From: Methanolobus sp.
GTDB lineage: Archaea > Halobacteriota > Methanosarcinia > Methanosarcinales > Methanosarcinaceae
DNA: 64,000 nt
Reading direction: 5' to 3'
Assembly (NCBI RefSeq): GCF_016278385.1
Contig: NZ_JADQBY010000008.1
Location: forward strand, 99,616 to 163,615
Shown here: one piece after another, positions 7,973-16,607 of the stretch
Numbering within the stretch: the first letter of the stretch is position 1
Layout of the letters: every line of letters begins with the position of its first letter
The notes under the pieces: generated by a model
What the model was told of the DNA's origin: nothing
The model's database searches: none
Seen by the model: only the letters and a program-made list of their open reading frames with translations
Program-made: the position numbers and the translations under genes

Positions 7973-9001
7973 CTATTGGCAGAATTCAGCAACAAGGGCT
8001 TCAAGCTGTATCCTGTCGTTTGCACTTTCAGTCAAGTAGAAATCTGTATCTGCTATTTTTGTGACCCACCTGGCAATGATATTATCCGGTTCATTGTAAT
8101 TAACTACCATTTTATGAAGCTGAAGCAGTATTTCCTGTCCTGATAATCCTTCTTCCAGAATAAGTGCATCAATATACTTCCTGGCTTCGAGTATGTTCTT
8201 CAAAATAATGGAATCAAATAGTTTTGCTACGTTCTCTGATTGCTCCTCCAGTGTTGCATCGTATATCTGTTGTGTGCCGATATTATCAATGTCGGATTGT
8301 ATGGATGCTATCTGAAGTGTGTTCAATGCTCTTGCAATGTTGCCTCTTGCATGGTATACAAGTGCATCGATGCCATCGCTGGTAACAGTTAGTTCTTCGG
8401 CTTCGATTACTTGTAAAATGAACTTTGTGAGCTTATCATCTGAAACATGGGTGAAGAATAGTTGTAGTCCCCTTGACCTTAGAGGTGCTATCAGTTTTGA
8501 AGGCTGGGTAGTTGAGAGAATGAAACGGCATGTTGTCGTATACTTCTCCATTATCCTTCTCAGAGCATTCTGAGAGTCAGAACTGAGTGATTCGGCATTA
8601 TCTATGAATATTATCTTGTAATCTGCATCCATGGGTGCCATACTTGCATATTCGTTGATGACTTCTTTGAAGATGTTGATTACACTTTTAGTGATTTTCT
8701 TTGGGTCATCAGTTCCCAGAATGCGCAGAAATCTCTTATCACGCACGAGGTAACTTTTTCCCTGTTCAAAGAAATCCGATGCATTGAAGTATGCCAGATT
8801 ACGCTCATAACCTTCTCCATATAACTCATAGGCAAGTGCAAAAGCCGTGCTTGACTTGCCTGAGTTTTCCGGGCCGTGGAATACAAGATGCGGAAGGTTG
8901 TTGGACCTGGCCAGTTTAATTATCATGTCCAGTGATTCTTCATTGCCGACAATATTTTCAAACGTCGATGGCCGATATTTTACAGTCCACAGGTCCTTCA
9001 T
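7973..9001 (-). CDS. Replication factor C small subunit 2 (divergent clamp-loader ATPase)
   Basis: A 342-residue AAA+ protein of the RFC small-subunit family. It begins with the RFC-box sequence WTVKYRPSTFENIVGNEE. Walker A is GPENSGKSS (residues 43-51), sensor 1 is LSTTQ (162-166), and the C-terminal helical collar is present. Two motifs deviate: Walker B reads IIFIDNAE where a standard subunit has the acidic DEAD, and the arginine-finger motif SRC is replaced by SRG (176-178). This is like the second small subunit (RfcS2) known from Methanosarcina and haloarchaea. It would work with a standard RfcS1 and RfcL, not seen here, to load PCNA. An AGGTGA ribosome site precedes the ATG. secD ends 17 bases upstream. 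Confidence 0.85.
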   Translation of the reverse strand: MKDLWTVKYRPSTFENIVGNEESLDMIIKLARSNNLPHLVFHGPENSGKSSTAFALAYELYGEGYERNLAYFNASDFFEQGKSYLVRDKRFLRILGTDDPKKITKSVINIFKEVINEYASMAPMDADYKIIFIDNAESLSSDSQNALRRIMEKYTTTCRFILSTTQPSKLIAPLRSRGLQLFFTHVSDDKLTKFILQVIEAEELTVTSDGIDALVYHARGNIARALNTLQIASIQSDIDNIGTQQIYDATLEEQSENVAKLFDSIILKNILEARKYIDALILEEGLSGQEILLQLHKMVVNYNEPDNIIARWVTKIADTDFYLTESANDRIQLEALVAEFCQ

Positions 9002-9018
9002 GTATTCACCTTTCTCTT

Positions 9019-10713
9019 TTATTCAGCATCAACGGCAACCTTTGCTGCAAGTATTTCATGTATCACTTTGCCGTACACTGGTCGTGCAATAATTATGCCT
9101 ATCAGAACTCCTACGATAGTCGTTATTGCAAATCCTTTCAGGGTGCCGAATCCCATGATGACCATAGGTGACATTGCGATAATGGTTGTTGCTGCTGCTG
9201 CAAATATTATTCCGAATGCTTTTGTTATCCTTGAAAGATATACTTTCCTTGGTGGAAGCTTGCCTTCGTACAGCACTTCATCAGTGATGATAACAAGGTG
9301 ATCAATACCTGTTCCTATGGCTGCAATGATACCTGCAATACTTGCAAGGTCAAGCTGCCAACCGATGGCTGCTGCAAAACCAAGTATCATTATAACTTCA
9401 CTGATAGAGGTTCCTACCATAGGTACAAGTATAGATGGCTTGTTGTATTTCCTGTAAACCACAAAGGCAACAGCGAACAGTGCCAAAAGACCTGCAATGA
9501 CTGCCTGTAACTTGAACTGCTGGCCAAGGGTTGCATCTACATGTCCTGAACCCATGAGTTCTACATTCACAGGCAATGCACCTGCACGCAGGTGTATCTG
9601 CAATTCTTCAGCTTTTGTCTTGCTATCCTCATCAGGGCCGGTGGATGCCTGCCATGAGTATATCGGTGCATTTTCGAGTCTGGAAGCTGCTGAGTAGCTA
9701 AGTGGCGCACTGTAAACTTCATTCTCATCAAGGTACATAACAAGGTTATGTGAAAGTGGATCTTTTGTTGCACCAGTTTCCATGGCAACTTTCTGAAGTG
9801 CAATTGCACCAGCATCTGTGAGGGTGAATGGAACGTACCACTGACCATCATCTTCCTGATATCCTACAATGCTGACCGATTCAATCTTGTCACCATAAAG
9901 AGCATGCTCTGACTCGTTGCCCTGGGTTATTATCCTAATTTCAAATTTCCCTGGTTTTTCAGCAATGTTCTTGGCAGTTGCAAGATCAATTCCTGCAAAA
10001 TCAATGAGTATATATTCATCACCGACTGTTTTTACAGGTATGTCCTTAAGACCCAGAGAATTAAGCTTATCGCTAAGTATCTCCTTGGTCATTTCCGTTG
10101 TTTCTGCTGTTACTCCCTCTTTGTAGAGTACCTCACCACTGCTGTCAGTAAGGATAGAACCACCGACTGCTCCCATAAGCTCTTCGAGTTCTTCCTGTGA
10201 TACAGCAGTTCTTATCTCGTACTCTACACCATTGGAAATAAGTGTAGGAAGGACTTCTGCTTTTAGTGAATCGACAAGATATGTGCTGATAAGTGTTTCC
10301 TTTGAAGTGTGGAGTATAACTTCGGTCACATTGTTGTTTCGGAAGATAGTTGTCTGGCCCACGCCAAGCTGGTCCATCTGGTTATTGGTAAGTAATGAAT
10401 CTGATGTGAATGTTACCGTTATGTCATCGGTTCCTTCATCGACGGACAATATCTCAATATTCTCTGCAATGTTAATATTAACTATTTCCTTTACCAGAAG
10501 ACCAATATCCCCATCAAGTTGTGCAACAGCACCTTGAAGTTTCAGTTGCAGCCAGGAGCCACCTTCAAGGTCCAGTCCGTAGTTAAGGTTGGTTGTAAAT
10601 CCTTCTTCAGAGGAATACCATGGCTGTATGAAGACTATAGAACCAAGTATTGCCAGGATGAAAATAATTACTCTGACGTCCTTGAAGAGGTTTTGTTGTT
10701 CGTCGTCTTTCAT
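9019..10713 (-). CDS. secD: Protein-export membrane protein SecD
   Basis: A 564-residue SecD. An N-terminal helix (about residues 11-28) is followed by the diagnostic GLDLEGGSWLQL near residue 47-58, a long extracytoplasmic domain to about residue 400, then five helices including IAGIIAAIGTGIDHLVIITDE, the conserved transmembrane signature that contributes to ion-driven protein translocation. It acts with SecF in the membrane next to SecYEG. The start overlaps the last four bases of secF (ATGA), showing translational coupling. Archaeal SecDF lack SecA as partner, so the complex is thought to assist late steps of translocation. Confidence 0.95.
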   Translation of the reverse strand: MKDDEQQNLFKDVRVIIFILAILGSIVFIQPWYSSEEGFTTNLNYGLDLEGGSWLQLKLQGAVAQLDGDIGLLVKEIVNINIAENIEILSVDEGTDDITVTFTSDSLLTNNQMDQLGVGQTTIFRNNNVTEVILHTSKETLISTYLVDSLKAEVLPTLISNGVEYEIRTAVSQEELEELMGAVGGSILTDSSGEVLYKEGVTAETTEMTKEILSDKLNSLGLKDIPVKTVGDEYILIDFAGIDLATAKNIAEKPGKFEIRIITQGNESEHALYGDKIESVSIVGYQEDDGQWYVPFTLTDAGAIALQKVAMETGATKDPLSHNLVMYLDENEVYSAPLSYSAASRLENAPIYSWQASTGPDEDSKTKAEELQIHLRAGALPVNVELMGSGHVDATLGQQFKLQAVIAGLLALFAVAFVVYRKYNKPSILVPMVGTSISEVIMILGFAAAIGWQLDLASIAGIIAAIGTGIDHLVIITDEVLYEGKLPPRKVYLSRITKAFGIIFAAAATTIIAMSPMVIMGFGTLKGFAITTIVGVLIGIIIARPVYGKVIHEILAAKVAVDAE

Positions 10714-11612
10714 GCTTTACGTCTCCTTGTGCCCACGTTTGTAACATGCCATCTGAGTATGGATGTATTAAGCATCCAGGTGTTCATCATATCGGCAGCC
10801 AGTCCGAATATCAGGACGATTGATATGTTTGAAAGAAGGGTGATCTGTGAAAGCGATGAACTCAGTAGGTATGAGTAAGTTGATACAAGGTACATTACAA
10901 CCAGTGCCGCAAGGGTAGTGGTTGTCATGGTTACTCCTGTATACATTGCGTTGGTAATATTCTCCTGTGGAGTTCCACGTCTTTTGAGTACTCTTGTAGT
11001 AAGTAATATGTCACTGTCAACTGAATAGCCTATTAGCATTAACAGGGCGGCAACAGTTCCCAGAGATAGTTCGATCCCGACTATGTTCATGAACGCTGCT
11101 GCAATAATAATGTCTGATAAAGCTGACAATACAACCGCAATTGAGGGTACGAAAGTCCTGAATATCATAAACACTACAAGGGCCATTCCCAAGAATGATA
11201 TAATAACTGCTTTAACAGCCTGTTTCTGAAGGCTTTCTCCGTATACAGGTCCAATCTGGTTTATTTCCACACTTTCGTATGATTCTATTACATCACTTAC
11301 CAGTTGTTGTTGCAGTTCATCATTCATTGGTCCGAATTGTATTATAACTCGTGCTCCGGCCTGTCTGACGTCAGATATTGGATAATCTGCATACTTTTGT
11401 TCAATGGCTGACAAACTGTCTTCAGTTGCCACAGAGACCATTGTCCCGCCTTTAAATTCCATTCCTAGCTTTACAGGTGCACCGCTACTGGCAAATGTGA
11501 ATGCAAGTATCAACAATGATATTACTAAAATCACAAGCGGTATTACTGCAAGCTGACGATCGTTATGTTTTCTAACAAAAGAATCTAAACGTTCAGTCAA
11601 ACCGACTTCCAT
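10710..11612 (-). CDS. secF: Protein-export membrane protein SecF
   Basis: A 300-residue SecF with one N-terminal helix (about residues 20-40), the SecF-specific LGMEFKGGTMVSV motif, a short extracytoplasmic domain, and a five-helix C-terminal half containing GTVAALLMLIGYSVDSDILLTTR, which carries the conserved aspartates. It is the first gene of a four-gene leftward operon with secD, rfcS2 and elp3. The putative promoter lies in the 110 bases shared with the divergent deaminase gene at 11724. Confidence 0.95.
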   Translation of the reverse strand: MEVGLTERLDSFVRKHNDRQLAVIPLVILVISLLILAFTFASSGAPVKLGMEFKGGTMVSVATEDSLSAIEQKYADYPISDVRQAGARVIIQFGPMNDELQQQLVSDVIESYESVEINQIGPVYGESLQKQAVKAVIISFLGMALVVFMIFRTFVPSIAVVLSALSDIIIAAAFMNIVGIELSLGTVAALLMLIGYSVDSDILLTTRVLKRRGTPQENITNAMYTGVTMTTTTLAALVVMYLVSTYSYLLSSSLSQITLLSNISIVLIFGLAADMMNTWMLNTSILRWHVTNVGTRRRKA

Positions 11613-11691
11613 GTTTGTATACTCCAGAATAATAGGTTTTCAATCTCATCAATAAAACATTGAATTGATGAATACACTCTTACACTATAAC

Positions 11692-11700
11692 TTATATATA
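11692..11700 (+). promoter_or_regulatory. TATA box of the deaminase gene, leaderless mRNA likely
   Basis: The sequence cttatatata is centred about 28 bases upstream of the ATG at 11724. In archaea transcription starts about 25 bases after the TATA centre, so the mRNA should start at or within a few bases of the start codon. No ribosome-binding sequence is present before the ATG, as expected for a leaderless message. Confidence 0.55.
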
Positions 11701-11723
11701 CCACTTACTGCTTCTTTTAGTCA

Positions 11724-12185
11724 ATGACTGACAGGCCAAGTATAGATGAGTATTTGCTTGAGATCGCTACGATTGTGGCTAAACGCTCCACATGTCTTAG
11801 AAACAAGGTTGGTGCTGTGATCGCGAGGGATAAACGTATACTTTCCACCGGTTATAACGGTGCACCACGGAACATGAAACATTGTCTTGAAATAGGTTGC
11901 ATAAGGGAACAGAATAACATTGCTTCCGGCACACGTCATGAAAAATGTCGTGCTGTCCATGCTGAACAGAATGCTATTATCCAGGCAGCCCTTCATGGTG
12001 TAAGCACTGATGGTGCAACTCTTTACTGCACTCACCAGCCATGCATACTATGTACTAAAATGATTATCAATTCCAACATAAAAAGAGTTGTTTATATCCA
12101 GCCTTATCCGGATACAGATGCCCTTGATTTCTTTTCAGAGTCAGGTGTTGAAGTAGTGAACATTGCGATTTCAGACTTTGCTTAA
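11724..12185 (+). CDS. Deoxycytidylate deaminase family (ComEB-like)
   Basis: A 153-residue zinc-dependent deaminase. HAE at residues 79-81 and PCILC at residues 106-110 supply the catalytic histidine, glutamate and two zinc cysteines. The N-terminal [21 protein letters not shown] and the [12 protein letters not shown] segment match dCMP deaminases of the ComEB/Dcd1 type, which make dUMP for thymidylate synthesis. Cys and His residues between them (C54, C59, H72, C75) may bind a second zinc as in related enzymes. The stop overlaps the end of the convergent cofE gene by 15 bases. Substrate dCMP is the likely one; this is family inference. Confidence 0.9.
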   Translation: MTDRPSIDEYLLEIATIVAKRSTCLRNKVGAVIARDKRILSTGYNGAPRNMKHCLEIGCIREQNNIASGTRHEKCRAVHAEQNAIIQAALHGVSTDGATLYCTHQPCILCTKMIINSNIKRVVYIQPYPDTDALDFFSESGVEVVNIAISDFA

Positions 12186-12923
12186 GCAGCGAAGTCCTTT
12201 TTTTATTATATCTTCCCGCTTACTACGGTACATTTCTCTAATTGAACCTTCTTCTGACCTGAATTCCAGTCCTCGCAGAATCACTACAGGATATCCTCCG
12301 TCACCTTCACCCATGAGCAGATTTGCCGCTCCTGCAATTTCATCGGCTATAGCTTCCTCGGTGATTTCCAGTATATTGCCAAATAGGTCTTTTTGTCCCT
12401 TCCAGTTCTTTATCGGATGTATTTTGTACACACCAATGGCAATGCCTGTCTGGCCGATCTTAAACGATCTTCCATTGGTGTCGGTCACTATGATACTAAC
12501 TTTTTTTCCTGTTTGGTGTTCGATACCTTCGCCTATGTTCTTTGCACTCTGGTCCGGATCAGTGGGTAGGTCTGCCATATAGCCTTTATCAACATTTGAT
12601 TCATCTATTCCTGCTTTAATGCATACGTGTCCGTTGTCTGTCTCTACAAGAAGTATCGGGAACTCTACCAGAACCTCATGGCTGCGGTCAAGAACTGCCT
12701 GCACAAACCTTGCATCAATTCCGTGCTTGTCTGCAATTCTTTTAGCGTCTTCGCCTGCAGTTATGTCTTCCAGCCTGAACATCCTGCCCTCTGCTTTTGA
12801 AACTATGGTGGAAGCTATGACTATGATATCATTGTCTTCAATGCTTGTTCTCTCACAGATGATCGATGCAATGTTATCCCTTTCTTTGATCAGGGGGATA
12901 TTTTCCACAGTAAATGCCTGCAT
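12171..12923 (-). CDS. cofE: Coenzyme F420-0:L-glutamate ligase
   Basis: CofE, about 250 residues, adds the gamma-linked glutamates to F420-0 using GTP, a late step of coenzyme F420 synthesis. Features include the N-terminal [36 protein letters not shown] near residue 32-47, [22 protein letters not shown] near 150-170 and the C-terminal [16 protein letters not shown] chose the ATG at 12923; a TTG two codons upstream is possible. It is a single gene, converging with the deaminase. F420 is essential to hydrogenotrophic and methylotrophic methanogen redox chemistry, in line with the mtr operon elsewhere in the window. Confidence 0.95.
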   Translation of the reverse strand: MQAFTVENIPLIKERDNIASIICERTSIEDNDIIVIASTIVSKAEGRMFRLEDITAGEDAKRIADKHGIDARFVQAVLDRSHEVLVEFPILLVETDNGHVCIKAGIDESNVDKGYMADLPTDPDQSAKNIGEGIEHQTGKKVSIIVTDTNGRSFKIGQTGIAIGVYKIHPIKNWKGQKDLFGNILEITEEAIADEIAGAANLLMGEGDGGYPVVILRGLEFRSEEGSIREMYRSKREDIIKKGLRCLSKV

Positions 12924-13238
12924 TTTCAATTGGATTCTCCAAAGAATGGTGTTTCATAAAAGTTGCTATGTTAATTTATGCTGCCATATTAAATTAATAC
13001 ACGTTTATGTTAAATATGCTGAAAATCAACATAATATTTAAGGGGGTAGGTTTATGAGGCAAACACAGGTTTCAGCTATAAACCAACCAACACATAGTAT
13101 TGAAGTTTGCATTGATTAGTTTTCATGTGTTTGTCTCGCCTCCAATTTCCTCCATTTGAACTGTATGTTGTATCAATTTTAATGGTTATTCAAAGACCTG
13201 CCAAGAAGAATAATATACTATATTTGCATAGTATTTCC

Positions 13239-13302
13239 TGCGGCGATGATGACAGTTACCCCGACTGAGCAAAGAATGATGATATTTCTAACTGATGCCG
13301 CA
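13239..13302 (+). ncRNA. C/D box guide sRNA (2'-O-methylation guide)
   Basis: All four boxes are present in order and spacing: box C ATGATGA at 13246-13252, box D' CTGA at 13265-13268, box C' ATGATGA at 13276-13282, and box D CTGA at 13292-13295. The ends TGCGGC (13239-13244) and GCCGCA (13297-13302) pair perfectly, closing the kink-turn stem. The first guide (13253-13264) is cagttaccccga, so the methylated target would lie in TCGGGGTAACTG, at the G paired to the fifth base before box D'. The second guide is short (tatttctaa, 13283-13291). An AT-rich element (taatatactatat, 13211-13223) sits about 25 bases upstream, as a TATA box should. The gene lies in the gap between cofE and hsp20, where no protein is encoded. 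Targets were not identified. Confidence 0.88.
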
Positions 13303-13332
13303 AATCCAAATAAGGGTAATATAAAAAGATGA

Positions 13333-13354
13333 AACGTCCCTTTTATGGGGCGTT
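13333..13354 (-). terminator. Terminator of the hsp20 region
   Basis: AACGTCCC (13333-13340) pairs with GGGGCGTT (13347-13354), with one G-T pair and a six-base loop. On the minus strand the stem is followed by tcatctttttat. It lies about 30 bases beyond the final stop of the leftward hsp20 sequence. Confidence 0.55.
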
Positions 13355-13381
13355 CATTGTAATACAGGTTTTACTCGATCA

Positions 13382-13831
13382 TTATCTATGCTTTTCTTCG
13401 ATATCTGCTTTAGGTAACGTTATGGTCAGTACACCATCTTCCAGTTTTGCACTTGCTGTGTCTTCCTTTACTGCAGATGGCAGATTGAATGCACGTGCAA
13501 ACCTGTTGTAGGTCCGTTCTCGCATAAGGTATCCTTAATTTTTTTCTTCGGATTCCTTGTGAGTATTGGCACTGATCCATACTTTGTTATCCCTTATGTC
13601 TATATTGACGTCCTTTTTATCAACACCCGGAAGATCTGTTGTGACAACAATATTATCGTCATTATCTTTGATGTCAACAAGAGGGGATAGTGTATCAATA
13701 TCCATCATTTCAGGCATCGATTCACGATCTCCGAACAAACTGTTGAGGTGCTCTTGCGTATGTTTCATTTCTTCAAAGGGATCCCACCTTGGAGCTGTAC
13801 TCGGGTTTCATGGCGTTAATCCAAATTTCAT
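13382..13831 (-). pseudogene. Small heat-shock protein Hsp20, interrupted by two in-frame stops
   Basis: The full reading frame encodes 149 residues in one frame but contains TGA at codon 8 (13808-13810) and TAA at codon 99 (13535-13537). It opens MKFGLTP, then stop, then NPSTAPRWDPFEEMKHTQEH, the alpha-crystallin domain (VDIKDNDDNIVVTTDLPGVDKKDV), THKESEEKN, stop, and GYLMRERTYNRFARAFNLP to the family ending GVLTITLPKADIEEKHR. RWDPFEEM and YLMRERTYNRF are standard Hsp20 sequence on the far side of each stop, so the frame was once continuous. A GGTG ribosome site stands before the first ATG. The longest surviving piece starts at the internal ATG at 13768 and gives 77 residues without the end of the crystallin domain. 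Either the gene is dead or both stops are read through, for which there is no precedent in this family that I know. Confidence 0.85.
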
Positions 13832-13975
13832 TTCACCACACTCATGGTTTGTTATAGTTGGAACTATCCCTAATATTGGATACTCCCACTAAATAATATT
13901 ATCCATTCAGTTTTATATATCTATATATATATGTGGTGATTCGGAGTGTGGGTGTAAAAAAGATGACAAGCGGAG

Positions 13976-15181
13976 TTATTGGGTCCACTTGTTGTCTATC
14001 AGTATTCTTACAAGGTTAGCTGCATACATTGTACCAAGTGAGCCTTTCTTCACTGACTCCTCGTCAAATGCATCTGCATTATCCGCAGTTTCTTCTGATG
14101 TGCAATATATGGCTACAGGGATTGGCACTGAAGTGTGCGTCCTCAATGCAATTGGTGTGGGGTGATCCGGCAGAACCATGATGGTTACGTCTTCATCCAT
14201 GTCGTTGGCAGCTTTAAGAACAGTGCCGACAACTTTCTCATCGAAATCCTCGATTGCCTGTATCTTGGCCTTCATATCGCCCATGTGGCCTGCTTCATCA
14301 GGTGCTTCCACATGAACGAATACAAAATCGTGGTCTTTGAGAGCTTCCATTGCGTACTCGGCTTTTCCTATATAGTTTGTATCAAGGTACCCTGTGGCAC
14401 CCGGTACTTCAATAACATCAAGCCCTGCATAGATGCCTATTCCTTTTACAAGATCAACGGCTGATATAATGGCACCACGAAGTCCATACAGTTCGTTAAA
14501 TGGTGTGAATGCAGGTGCAAATCCCTGTCCCCAGAGCCATATGGAGTTTCCGGGGTTTTTTCCTTCTTCGACTCTTTTTTTGTTTACAGGATGATTGGGA
14601 AGTATCTCCATTGACTTTTCTATGAGTTCAGAGATCACTTCGCTGTCTTCTCCCTTTGGCATATGTTCATGCCTATTCTCATCGATGACATCATGAGGTG
14701 GAACGCATTCTGTATTAGCTCCAAGGCTTTTCTTTGCCACCATGAGGTGTCTGTAGCTGATACCAGGGTAGAAACTAAAACGTTCGTCTCCAAGGGTCGA
14801 GTCAACACTTTCTATCAGTTCCTTCGCTTCCTCATTGGTGATGTGTCCGGAACTGTAATCAGCGATCTGTTCATCTTTGATCGTTATCAGGTTACATCTG
14901 AATGCCACATCATCCTTTTCAAGTTCCACTCCCATGCTTGCTGCTTCAAGGGGCGCTCTTCCTGAATAGTACTTCTTTGGATCATAACCGACAATGGACA
15001 TGTTAGCCACATCACTTCCAGGAGGAAATCCTTCAGGAACTGTTTGAGCTAGTCCTGCCCTTCCGTACATGGTAATGTAATCCATGTTGGATGTGTTGGC
15101 TTTCTGGAGAACTGTCATGCCTCCAATTTCTTTAAGGGGCTCATCTGCCATGCCATCTCCGATAAGTACTACATATTTCAT
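13976..15181 (-). CDS. apgM: Cofactor-independent phosphoglycerate mutase, archaeal type
   Basis: About 401 residues of the ApgM family, alkaline-phosphatase superfamily, interconverting 3- and 2-phosphoglycerate in glycolysis and gluconeogenesis. The N-terminus [15 protein letters not shown] gives a metal-binding aspartate, and [14 protein letters not shown] holds the catalytic serine and flanking residues. [14 protein letters not shown] and VLPDHPTP supply the remaining metal ligands. I chose the ATG at 15181 because AGGTGATTG stands just before it; an in-frame ATG nine codons upstream lacks one and falls before the ribosome site. It stands alone and is divergent from the S-layer-related gene at 15292. 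Confidence 0.95.
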   Translation of the reverse strand: MKYVVLIGDGMADEPLKEIGGMTVLQKANTSNMDYITMYGRAGLAQTVPEGFPPGSDVANMSIVGYDPKKYYSGRAPLEAASMGVELEKDDVAFRCNLITIKDEQIADYSSGHITNEEAKELIESVDSTLGDERFSFYPGISYRHLMVAKKSLGANTECVPPHDVIDENRHEHMPKGEDSEVISELIEKSMEILPNHPVNKKRVEEGKNPGNSIWLWGQGFAPAFTPFNELYGLRGAIISAVDLVKGIGIYAGLDVIEVPGATGYLDTNYIGKAEYAMEALKDHDFVFVHVEAPDEAGHMGDMKAKIQAIEDFDEKVVGTVLKAANDMDEDVTIMVLPDHPTPIALRTHTSVPIPVAIYCTSEETADNADAFDEESVKKGSLGTMYAANLVRILIDNKWTQ

Positions 15182-15291
15182 ACAATCACCTATATTAATA
15201 GAAATCAATAAAAACTATGAGACTTTAATATGCTTGCTAAGTAGCATAATGATTCTGTCATTTTAATCCGGTATTATGATGTGAGGGTTCG

Positions 15292-16509
15292 ATGAAATAT
15301 ATACATTTTGTAATGGTCTGTGTTTGTCTGCTTGTTCTGTGTGTTTCTCCTGTTTCTGGTGTTGAAACAGAGACAATAATCCATTATTCGGAACCTGCCG
15401 TAAGTGTGCAGGATAATATAACCCTGGAGCAAGGCTATTCCTTCAAAGTTGTAGATATGAATAGCAAAAGCGGCGATGTAATGATAGAACTCTATCTTAA
15501 TGGCGAAGAGATTGATCTGGACAATAACTTTGCCGCAGAAGATAATCCATTGGAGTATGTCCGTTCAGTTGCAGATGATGACGATGAAGAGGTAGATTAT
15601 TTCATCATGAGGATAACCCCAAAAGGTTCTGTAAAGGAATCTGATGGTAAATATTACTCTATAATCTATATTGAGCAATACCTTGATCCGGTGGAAGATA
15701 TTGATGAGTATCTGATTCTGGGCGAGAGTTATTCTTTTAAGAGTGATTCTGATTTTAAATTGGCCAATAGTTATACTCTGGATGTTGCAGGTATCGAAGA
15801 TAATGAGTTATCTCTTGAACTAAGGCTTAACGGTAAATTGCTAAAAGAGGATGATGTTGAAGAAGGAGAATACTTCTATTATACTGTCTATTCTGGTAAT
15901 CAGCCAGATACGATTTTCCTTGCAAATGTGAAAGCATTTATTGAGTCCGATGATTCTACTACGGTTTTCCTCAAGCAGGTTTCATTGAAACAAAATTCAA
16001 AATCTGTACCAGACAAGGATGCTGCTGCTGTTCCTGAAGAGATAGATATTGATGTTGAGTCCCCAGTAGGTGGTGACTTGAAAGCAGGTAGTATCGCCAT
16101 TATAACCTATGGTGTCGATGAGGCATTTACAGAAGTGCGCATTCTGGTTGACGGTGAATTTGTTGACTCTAGAAATGACGTAAGTAAGGGAACTTATAAG
16201 GCGGTCACTGGAGAGATGGATGCCGGGATTCATGACGTAATGCTTATTATGATAGATGGTGAAGATTTTTCATATTATTCAGAGGATTTCTCAGTGTCTG
16301 TTAACATAAAAGACAATATCACAGAATCGATAGCAGGCATTGCAAGTTCAGCTGCAGAAAGTATCGTAAGGGATAATAGTTCTTCAAACGTTTCTTTCAA
16401 TTCATCTATGCCATCCACTTCCGGTTCAAGTATTTCAAATGTGATCTCTCTTATTGTAACAGTAGGAGTATTTGTTGTATTTTTTGTTTTCTACAATAAA
16501 TTCAGGTAA
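15292..16509 (+). CDS. Secreted S-layer-related protein with C-terminal membrane anchor
   Basis: A 405-residue surface protein. Residues 1-23 form a signal peptide (cleavage near VSGVET). Two copies of an S-layer-type subdomain follow: one starting near VQDNITLEQGYSFKVVDMNSK and one near LILGESYSFKSDSDF. Both resemble the TLEEGYDLNVVEVD subdomain of the large S-layer protein at 41677. A third beta-rich segment resembles an Ig-like module (VESPVGGDLKAGSIAIITYGV). A Ser/Asn-rich stretch (residues about 355-380, several N-X-S/T sequons) precedes a C-terminal helix (VISLIVTVGVFVVFFVFY) with a short basic end. It is acidic, as expected for an extracellular protein. I expect a minor cell-envelope protein anchored outside the cell. 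Confidence 0.75.
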   Translation: MKYIHFVMVCVCLLVLCVSPVSGVETETIIHYSEPAVSVQDNITLEQGYSFKVVDMNSKSGDVMIELYLNGEEIDLDNNFAAEDNPLEYVRSVADDDDEEVDYFIMRITPKGSVKESDGKYYSIIYIEQYLDPVEDIDEYLILGESYSFKSDSDFKLANSYTLDVAGIEDNELSLELRLNGKLLKEDDVEEGEYFYYTVYSGNQPDTIFLANVKAFIESDDSTTVFLKQVSLKQNSKSVPDKDAAAVPEEIDIDVESPVGGDLKAGSIAIITYGVDEAFTEVRILVDGEFVDSRNDVSKGTYKAVTGEMDAGIHDVMLIMIDGEDFSYYSEDFSVSVNIKDNITESIAGIASSAAESIVRDNSSSNVSFNSSMPSTSGSSISNVISLIVTVGVFVVFFVFYNKFR

Positions 16510-16607
16510 TATCATATTTTTTACCTTCCTTTTTTGCTTTACTCATAATCTTTATATCACTCTTTATTGTTTATAGACAAGATTAGCTGACTAAACTTGG
16601 TTGTATC

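Noticed and set aside
13535..13810. Recoding of the hsp20 stops as pyrrolysine or selenocysteine
   Set aside because: Pyrrolysine uses TAG, and the stops are TGA and TAA. No selenocysteine element is visible, and selenocysteine is not expected in this order.
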